From contig CAJLKN010000020.1 of assembly GCA_905207235.1 (NCBI GenBank), positions 1 through 19,039 on the forward strand: a stretch of 19,039 bases of DNA, read 5' to 3'. The notes beneath the pieces were generated by a model. The model ran no database searches. It was not told where the DNA came from and saw nothing but the letters and a program-made list of their open reading frames with translations. This DNA is from an uncultured Eubacteriales bacterium (GTDB taxonomy: Bacteria > Bacillota > Clostridia > Christensenellales > Borkfalkiaceae). The translations under genes were made by a program, and so were the position numbers. Below, piece after piece: positions 14,708-19,039 of this stretch (position 1 is its first letter; each line of letters begins with the position of its first letter).

Positions 14708-14953
14708 TTGTCATATGCAGAAAACTACCGTTTTTTGCCTCTTAACCTCGCGCAGTATCGGGATAAAATTATAAATTAATTTATTCTGTCCGTTTTTTCG
14801 GCAGCTTACAGTAAAATGCGTTTTTACTTGTAACAAACGACATAACAAACAACAAGCGGCGCGCTTTTGCTTTTTAAAAGCAAAAGCGCGCCGCTTTCTT
14901 ATTTATAACTTCAATAAATATGAAATAATTTTTACGGGCATAAAAATTTAAGT
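14708..14953. other. Intergenic stretch with a 21-bp perfect palindrome
   Basis: The arms at 14854-14874 and 14876-14896 (beginning AAGCGGCGCGC and ending GCGCGCCGCTT) pair over 21 bp around a single T. A T-rich tail (TTTCTTATTT) follows, so it may terminate the lipoprotein transcript 150 bases upstream and anything arriving from the other side. The rest is AT-rich and I see no gene in it. Confidence 0.6.
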
Positions 14954-14959
14954 ATCCGC

Positions 14960-14988
14960 TTGACAAAAATAATTCTATATAGTATTAT
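14960..14988 (+). promoter_or_regulatory. Promoter of the radical SAM-MarR operon
   Basis: TTGACA (14960-14965), a 17-bp spacer and TATTAT (14983-14988). It is a near-consensus strong promoter, flanked by the inverted repeat at 14973-15005. Confidence 0.88.
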
Positions 14989-15005
14989 ATTTGTACCATA
15001 TAGAA
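14973..15005. promoter_or_regulatory. Inverted repeat, candidate MarR operator
   Basis: TTCTATAT (14973-14980) and ATATAGAA (14998-15005) are perfect inverted arms separated by 17 bp. They bracket the -10 box and the expected transcription start. The second gene of the operon encodes a MarR repressor, so autoregulation through this site is a reasonable inference. Confidence 0.5.
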
Positions 15006-15055
15006 CTATTTTTTAGTGCGAATTTGCGCACAGCCGCGTTTAGCCGCAAAATACG

Positions 15056-15142
15056 ATGGCAAAATGCGTGTCGGAGGTGTGCAAGGCAGAAAATACTGAA
15101 AATAAGTACGGCAGAAAGAAGAGTAAGAGGGCGTTAAAATGA
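15056..15142 (+). CDS. Possible 28-residue leader ORF
   Basis: An ATG at 15056 opens a frame of 28 codons ending in TGA at 15140-15142, which overlaps the ATG of the next gene as ATGA. Such an overlap suggests translational coupling. The peptide is Lys-rich at its end (YGRKKSKRALK) and contains two Cys near its start (KCVSEVCK). There is no convincing ribosome binding site before it, so it may be chance. It lies inside the roughly 140-base leader of the radical SAM operon. Confidence 0.25.
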   Translation: MAKCVSEVCKAENTENKYGRKKSKRALK

Positions 15143-15798
15143 TAATGAAAATTAAAGACAAAATAAAAAATTTAAACATTGTCATCGGCTGTCCGATAGG
15201 TTGCAGATATTGCTATGCGCGCAACAACTGCCGCAGATTTCATATTACAGACGACTTCGACAAGCCCGAGTTTTTTGAAAGCAAGTTGAGGCTTTTCGAT
15301 ACAAAAGAACCCAAGGTATTCCTGCTCACGGGCATGAGCGACCTCGGCTATTGGAAAGAGGAATGGGTGCAAAAAGTGCTGGAAAAAGCCGCTTGCACGC
15401 CGCAGAACACATATCTGTTTCTCACCAAAAGACCCGAAAGGCTGAATATACGAACAGAGCTTGATAACCTTTGGTTCGGCGTAACTGTTACGTGCGCGGC
15501 GGAGCGGAAGCGCATTGCCGCATTGAAAAGCAATGTCAGGGCAAAGCATTACCACGTAACGTTCGAGCCGCTTTCGGACGAAGTGGGTGAAGTCGATTTA
15601 AGCGGCGTTGACTGGGTTGTAATAGGCACGGAGACGGGCAACTGCAAGGGCAAGACGCCCACCGAAAAAAGTTGGGCGGAAGGGCTTGCAAGGCAGGCGC
15701 AGGAGGCGGGCATACCGCTGTTTATGAAGGAAGATCTTTTCGGTATTCTGTCCGAAAAGGAGATGATACAACAATTTCCCGAGGAGTTTAATTTATGA
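15139..15798 (+). CDS. Radical SAM protein, DUF5131-like
   Basis: The 219-residue protein carries the radical SAM cluster motif CPIGCRYCYAR (C18, C22, C25) very near its N-terminus. It shares features I associate with the DUF5131 (phage Gp37/Gp68) family: FLTKRPERL, WFGVTVT, a late FEPL strand, VDWVVIGTETG, and a C-terminal PLFMK segment. At 219 residues it is compact. The substrate and reaction are unknown. The ATG at 15139 is used with AGAGGG about 8 bases upstream; the ATG at 15145 is an alternative. Its stop overlaps the MarR start by 4 bases (ATGA), and the whole three-gene set is driven from the promoter at 14960-14988. Confidence 0.75.
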   Translation: MIMKIKDKIKNLNIVIGCPIGCRYCYARNNCRRFHITDDFDKPEFFESKLRLFDTKEPKVFLLTGMSDLGYWKEEWVQKVLEKAACTPQNTYLFLTKRPERLNIRTELDNLWFGVTVTCAAERKRIAALKSNVRAKHYHVTFEPLSDEVGEVDLSGVDWVVIGTETGNCKGKTPTEKSWAEGLARQAQEAGIPLFMKEDLFGILSEKEMIQQFPEEFNL

Positions 15799-16232
15799 AA
15801 GAAAGGCAGGGCGGTTTTTTGATATCCAAGATAAAGGCAATAGGCGGGCGCAGGTTCGATAAAATTTTACAGCAAAAGAACATAGCCGCCTTCAACGGCG
15901 CGCAGGGTAAAATTTTATACGTACTCTGGCAGGGCGGAGACATGACAGCAACGGAAATTTCCAAAAAGAGCGGGCTCGCCAAGACGACGCTGACCGCCAT
16001 GCTTTCAAGAATGCGCGAACAGGGGCTCGTCCGCATGGAAGAGAATTCGGAGGACAAGCGCAGCGCAATCGTCAGTCTCACGCCGCAGGCGGCGCTGCTC
16101 AAAGACGAGTATGACGCCGTTACCCGCGAGATAGAGAGTATATATTATAAGGGCTTTTCGGAAGCGGAGGCGGAGCAGTTCGAAAGTTATCTTCTTCGCA
16201 TACTTCATAATTTGGAGGAAGAAAATGAATAA
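15795..16232 (+). CDS. MarR-family transcriptional regulator
   Basis: The 145-residue protein has the MarR winged-helix layout: an N-terminal helix, a helix-turn-helix in MTATEISKKSGLAKTTLTAMLSRM (about 51-74), a wing with EDKRSAIVSLT (the usual D-x-R), and long C-terminal dimerisation helices (EAEAEQFESYLLRILHNLEEENE). GGAG is 8 bases before the ATG, inside the upstream gene. It is sandwiched between two radical SAM genes with 4-base and 8-base overlaps, so all three are probably co-translated. It most likely represses this operon through the inverted repeat at the promoter and releases on binding a small ligand, which may be a substrate or product of the flanking enzymes. That ligand is not evident from sequence. 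Confidence 0.9.
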   Translation: MKERQGGFLISKIKAIGGRRFDKILQQKNIAAFNGAQGKILYVLWQGGDMTATEISKKSGLAKTTLTAMLSRMREQGLVRMEENSEDKRSAIVSLTPQAALLKDEYDAVTREIESIYYKGFSEAEAEQFESYLLRILHNLEEENE

Positions 16233-17112
16233 TTCTATAAAGTTGGGACAGGTAAAGGTAAAAACCGTGCTTACAAAGTCCAATCTACCCATTGCGGGAT
16301 ATTCGGTAAACCCGTACATCGGCTGTACGCACGCCTGCAAGTACTGTTACGCCTGTTTTATGAAGAGGTTTACGGGGCACGAAGAACCGTGGGGCACGTT
16401 TCTTGACGTCAAATATTGGGACAAGATAAAAAATCCCGCCAAATACGACGGTCAGACTATGATAGTCGGTTCGGTTACGGACGCATACAACCCTCAGGAG
16501 GAGCAGTTCCGCCGCACCCGTGCATTTTTAGAGGAGATGCAGGGCAGCAAAATCAACCTAATCATAACTACAAAGTCCGACCTCGTAGTGCGCGATATCG
16601 ACCTTATAAAAAACTTTCCGTCCCCGCTCGTAAGCTGGTCGGTGAATACTCTCGACGAAAAATTCAAAGACGATATGGATAAAGCCGTTTCCATAGAGCG
16701 CAGAATTGCGGCGATGAAAAAGTGTCACGAGGAGGGCATTCGCACAACCTGCTTCATCTCGCCTATTTTTCCCGAAATAACGCAGGTGTTCGACATAATA
16801 GAAAAAATAAAAGACTTCTGCGATTATATCTGGCTGGAAAACCTCAATCTTCGCGGCAATTTCAAGGCGGATATAATGGGATATATCGCGCAAAACTATC
16901 CCGATCTTTTGCCGCTGTATCAGCAGATATATAACAAAAACGATATGACTTATTGGCGAATTTTAGACCAAAAGGTGGCGCAATATGCCGCAGATAACGG
17001 CTTTATGTACGTAATCGACGAAGAGCCTTTTTTGCGCAATCCTACGGAAAAACCTATTATAATCAACTATTTTTATCATTCGCAGATAAAGCAGTCAGCC
17101 AAAAAGCAATGA
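16225..17112 (+). CDS. Radical SAM protein, SplB/COG1533-like
   Basis: The 295-residue protein has the cluster motif CTHACKYCYA (C34, C38, C41), preceded by SVNPYIGC. This N-PY-x-G-C context is typical of the COG1533 family, which includes spore photoproduct lyase and its uncharacterised relatives. Other family features are TFLDVKYW, the GSVTDAYNPQEE motif, LIITTKSDLVVRDIDL and WSVNTLDE. The conserved Cys used by true spore photoproduct lyase cannot be assigned with confidence here, and sporulation genes are absent nearby, so I do not call it SplB. GGAGGA lies 5 bases before the ATG, and the start overlaps the MarR gene by 8 bases. Function unknown; nucleic-acid or small-molecule modification are both possible. 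Confidence 0.85.
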   Translation: MNNSIKLGQVKVKTVLTKSNLPIAGYSVNPYIGCTHACKYCYACFMKRFTGHEEPWGTFLDVKYWDKIKNPAKYDGQTMIVGSVTDAYNPQEEQFRRTRAFLEEMQGSKINLIITTKSDLVVRDIDLIKNFPSPLVSWSVNTLDEKFKDDMDKAVSIERRIAAMKKCHEEGIRTTCFISPIFPEITQVFDIIEKIKDFCDYIWLENLNLRGNFKADIMGYIAQNYPDLLPLYQQIYNKNDMTYWRILDQKVAQYAADNGFMYVIDEEPFLRNPTEKPIIINYFYHSQIKQSAKKQ

Positions 17113-17137
17113 CGACTTCGGCATAGATTTTTGCGGG

Positions 17138-17166
17138 TTGATTTTTGTCGCTTTGTCGTGTATAAT
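17138..17166 (+). promoter_or_regulatory. Promoter of the two-helix membrane protein gene
   Basis: TTGATT (17138-17143), a 17-bp spacer and TATAAT (17161-17166), about 28 bases before the ATG at 17195. Confidence 0.75.
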
Positions 17167-17194
17167 ATTTTTGACTGAAACGGAGGTGCGGGTT

Positions 17195-17713
17195 ATGGAC
17201 AGAAATTCTTTCGAACGCGGCACGATAGTCGGCGGCATAGTCAGAATTATAATTTCCGCAGTTGCGATTGCTATTGCAATAACAGTCTTAACGAGCGCTA
17301 TTCAAAATTGGGAAACCGAAGGCGCGGGCGGAAAGATCTTTATGTGCATAATCAGCGGCTTCCTTGCGATAATAGCAGCTGCATTTATCATTAACGGCGT
17401 GCAAATGATAATCAACGGAAAAAAGTCGTTTGCGGTTGCGAGAAAAGGACATCAGGAGCGCGGGCGCATTATTGACCTTACAATTACCGAAGTTACTGAG
17501 CGCAACAACGGGGCGGTTACGACTTATAAAGTTTATACGTTAAAATTTGAGTACACGGACGATTTCGGCAATCTTTGCGAAAGTTCCGAGGCGATCAGTT
17601 TAAAAATTTATAAAAAACTTGAAGAAATGCAACTTGTGCCGATTTTAGTATTGGGTGAACGCGCTGTTTTTGATAAAAAAAGATTTGAAGAGGAAAATTT
17701 TATTGATAACTGA
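17195..17713 (+). CDS. Two-helix membrane protein, function unknown
   Basis: The 172-residue protein has two predicted membrane helices, at about 14-33 (VGGIVRIIISAVAIAIAITV) and about 48-69, with a short loop between them. The soluble C-terminal part (about 75-172) begins with a basic stretch (KKSFAVARKGHQERGRI) and contains beta-like segments: IIDLTITEV, TYKVYTLKFEYTD, VPILVLGERAVFD. The layout recalls DUF3592-type proteins, whose soluble strand-rich domain follows a membrane helix, but the match is only by eye. I chose the ATG at 17195 because GGAGGT precedes it by 7 bases; the frame's earlier start at 17138 lies inside the promoter. It is a single-gene unit ending at the terminator 17716-17744. 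Confidence 0.75.
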   Translation: MDRNSFERGTIVGGIVRIIISAVAIAIAITVLTSAIQNWETEGAGGKIFMCIISGFLAIIAAAFIINGVQMIINGKKSFAVARKGHQERGRIIDLTITEVTERNNGAVTTYKVYTLKFEYTDDFGNLCESSEAISLKIYKKLEEMQLVPILVLGERAVFDKKRFEEENFIDN

Positions 17714-17715
17714 AT

Positions 17716-17744
17716 AAGGGCTTATCCCGAGGATAAGCCCTTTT
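17716..17744 (+). terminator. Terminator after the membrane protein gene
   Basis: AAGGGCTTATCC (17716-17727) pairs perfectly with GGATAAGCCCTT (17731-17742) around a CGA loop, followed by T and A. It begins three bases after the stop codon. Confidence 0.9.
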
Positions 17745-17790
17745 ATATTCATACTTATTTGCATGACATTACGTTGTTTTGAAATAATGG

Positions 17791-17819
17791 TTGAATTTTA
17801 AGGGAAAATATTGTAAGAT
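17791..17819 (+). promoter_or_regulatory. Candidate promoter of the first GNAT gene
   Basis: TTGAAT (17791-17796), a 17-bp spacer and TAAGAT (17814-17819). Both boxes are imperfect, so this is tentative. Confidence 0.45.
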
Positions 17820-17902
17820 AAAAATAATCGCCCGTACAAAAGCGCTATTGCTAGATTTTCGTCGGCGATTTTAAGTAAAAATTGATTTTTTAAATTACAG
17901 CT

Positions 17903-18430
17903 ATGATATTATTGTGTACAGAACGCCTTGTCCTCCGCAATTTATGCGAAAAAGACGTCGGCATTATTTTCGATTACAGAAACAACGAAATATGTGCGCG
18001 ATATCAGCGCGGTCAGGTCAAAGACTATGACGGCATACTCGATATGATAAAAAGTCATAAAGATGACGAAATATCCCTGGAATATCCGTCCGTATTTGCA
18101 ATAGCTCTGAAAGACAGCGACGAGCTGGTCGGGGAAATTGCTGTAATGCCCGCAGACGGCACAATTTCGCTGGGCTACACCATATCTTACAGACACCACA
18201 GAAAGGGTTTTGCCTTCGAAGCGTTGAATGCGCTCATAAATTGCTTGCACGAAAAATTTCCCGACTGCGATTTTATCAGCTTTACCGAGAGCGAAAACGT
18301 GCCGAGCATGGCTCTGTTGAAAAAGCTGGGATATAAATATCTGGGATATCTTCCGTCCAAAAAATCGCAGGTTTTCGGCAAGTGGACGTCGGCGGAAACC
18401 GAGGAGGAAATCGCACAGGCGACGAAATGA
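17903..18430 (+). CDS. GNAT-family N-acetyltransferase (RimJ/RimL-like)
   Basis: The 175-residue protein has the layout of the RimJ/RimL group of acetyltransferases. It opens with TERLVLRNLCEKDV, the usual first strand, followed by helix FDYRNNEICAR. A central GEIAVMP strand and the LGYTISYRHHRKGFAFEAL segment cover the acetyl-CoA site (the R-x-x-G-x-A/G pattern appears as HRKGFA). It closes with SENVPSMALLKKLGYKYLGY, the family's characteristic N-x-x-S-x-x-L-x-x-x-G ending. It transfers an acetyl group from acetyl-CoA to an amine, but the acceptor (protein, antibiotic or metabolite) cannot be told. There is no clear ribosome binding site before the ATG at 17903. Confidence 0.85.
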   Translation: MILLCTERLVLRNLCEKDVGIIFDYRNNEICARYQRGQVKDYDGILDMIKSHKDDEISLEYPSVFAIALKDSDELVGEIAVMPADGTISLGYTISYRHHRKGFAFEALNALINCLHEKFPDCDFISFTESENVPSMALLKKLGYKYLGYLPSKKSQVFGKWTSAETEEEIAQATK

Positions 18431-18528
18431 CCGTATAGGTTAAAAATTAATTGTGCCGTAAAAGGCATAGTCCGCAGGCGTTAAAGGACGAATATAAGTA
18501 TTAAATATAGTTGCAGGAGTACAGATTT

Positions 18529-19005
18529 ATGGAAATCATGTCGCAAATAAGATTGGCAAAAGAGGGGGATATTCCCGAAATAGAGGAACTTTTGCGGCAG
18601 GTGCACGGAGTGCACGCCCGCATACGCCCCGATTTGTTCATCGAGGGCATGCAAAAGTATGGCAAAAGTCAGCTTTCCGGGATAATAGCGGATAAAAATA
18701 CGCCCGTTTTCGTGTGCGTGCAGGACGGGAAAATTGCGGGATACGTATTCTGTCGCATAATAAGGGAAGACGCCCCGTCAAAGGCGAAAATTACAACGCT
18801 GTATATAGACGACCTCTGCGTAGATGAAAAGTCGCGCTCGCGCGGCACAGGCAAAAAACTTTTTGCCTGTGCCTGCGATTACGCAAAGAGCATAGGCGCT
18901 TACAACGTAACGTTGCACGTCTATAACGGAAACGAGCGCGCCGAAGGTTTTTACAGGGCGATGGGGCTCGCTCCTCAATATACCGCTCTCGAAAAAATTT
19001 TGTGA
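18529..19005 (+). CDS. GNAT-family N-acetyltransferase
   Basis: The 158-residue protein is a compact single-domain GNAT. IRLAKEGDIPEIEELLRQVH is the N-terminal strand-helix, followed by the strand VCVQDGKIAGYVFCRII, the strand LYIDDLCVDEKSRSRGTGKKLF with the acetyl-CoA pyrophosphate loop (RSRGTG), and NVTLHVYNGNERAEGFYRAMGL as the closing region. I chose the ATG at 18529 since AGGAG lies 9 bases before it; the upstream TTG at 18511 sits before that site. It follows the first GNAT gene by about 98 bases with no terminator between them, so they might share a transcript. The two proteins belong to different GNAT subgroups and are not duplicates. The substrate is unknown. Confidence 0.87.
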   Translation: MEIMSQIRLAKEGDIPEIEELLRQVHGVHARIRPDLFIEGMQKYGKSQLSGIIADKNTPVFVCVQDGKIAGYVFCRIIREDAPSKAKITTLYIDDLCVDEKSRSRGTGKKLFACACDYAKSIGAYNVTLHVYNGNERAEGFYRAMGLAPQYTALEKIL

Positions 19006-19016
19006 CGAAGGAGGGC

Positions 19017-19039
19017 GCGGGGCGCATATCGCGCCCCGC
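19017..19039 (+). terminator. Terminator hairpin, cut by the window end
   Basis: GCGGGGCGC (19017-19025) and GCGCCCCGC (19031-19039) form a perfect 9-bp stem around ATATC, 11 bases past the stop codon. The window ends exactly at the stem, so any T-run lies outside. Confidence 0.6.

Noticed and set aside
16225..17112. Spore photoproduct lyase (splB)
   Set aside because: The protein shares the general COG1533 layout, but I cannot place the catalytic Cys and there is no sporulation context.
1..19039. CRISPR arrays, insertion sequences or prophage genes
   Set aside because: No regularly spaced repeats, transposase, integrase or structural phage genes were seen.

Overview
The window looks like a chromosomal segment from an anaerobic, Gram-positive-type bacterium, most likely an uncultured member of the Clostridia (Bacillota). 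Supporting signs are a T-box riboswitch, lipoprotein signal peptides typical of Bacillota, strong AGGAGG-type ribosome binding sites, a monomeric [FeFe]-hydrogenase, pyruvate phosphate dikinase, and TTGACA-N17-TATAAT promoters. I cannot name a genus from the sequence alone.

Layout. 1-1260: a tRNA-Pro(CGG) gene, then an AT-rich divergent pair made of a small XRE repressor and an unknown lipoprotein, with two matching operators between them. 1265-3090: a stand-alone TrpB2-type tryptophan synthase beta chain on the minus strand, behind a T-box leader whose fold and specifier fit tRNA-Trp. 3227-4864: a [FeFe]-hydrogenase on the minus strand with its own promoter and terminator. 4920-10910: a phosphate-starvation module consisting of a PhoP/PhoB-type response regulator, its PhoR-type kinase, PstS, a single-chain PstC-PstA permease and PstB. 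Direct repeats of TTACA at 11-bp phasing precede both the regulator and pstS, so the two-component system probably controls itself and the transporter. There is no phoU at the end of the cluster. 11246-14044: ppdK, a single-gene unit.

14115-14900: a small lipoprotein of unknown function followed by a 21-bp palindrome. 14960-17112: the most unusual part, a tightly overlapping operon of radical SAM protein (DUF5131-like), MarR repressor and a second radical SAM protein (SplB/COG1533-like). It is driven by a strong promoter embedded in an inverted repeat that could be the MarR operator, and a possible 28-residue leader ORF overlaps the first gene by ATGA. 17138-19039: a two-helix membrane protein and two GNAT acetyltransferases, each apparently a separate unit, with a terminator hairpin cut by the window end.

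Most of the window is conventional housekeeping and phosphate-uptake content. The best candidates for something undescribed are the radical SAM-MarR-radical SAM operon and the two-operator XRE/lipoprotein switch.
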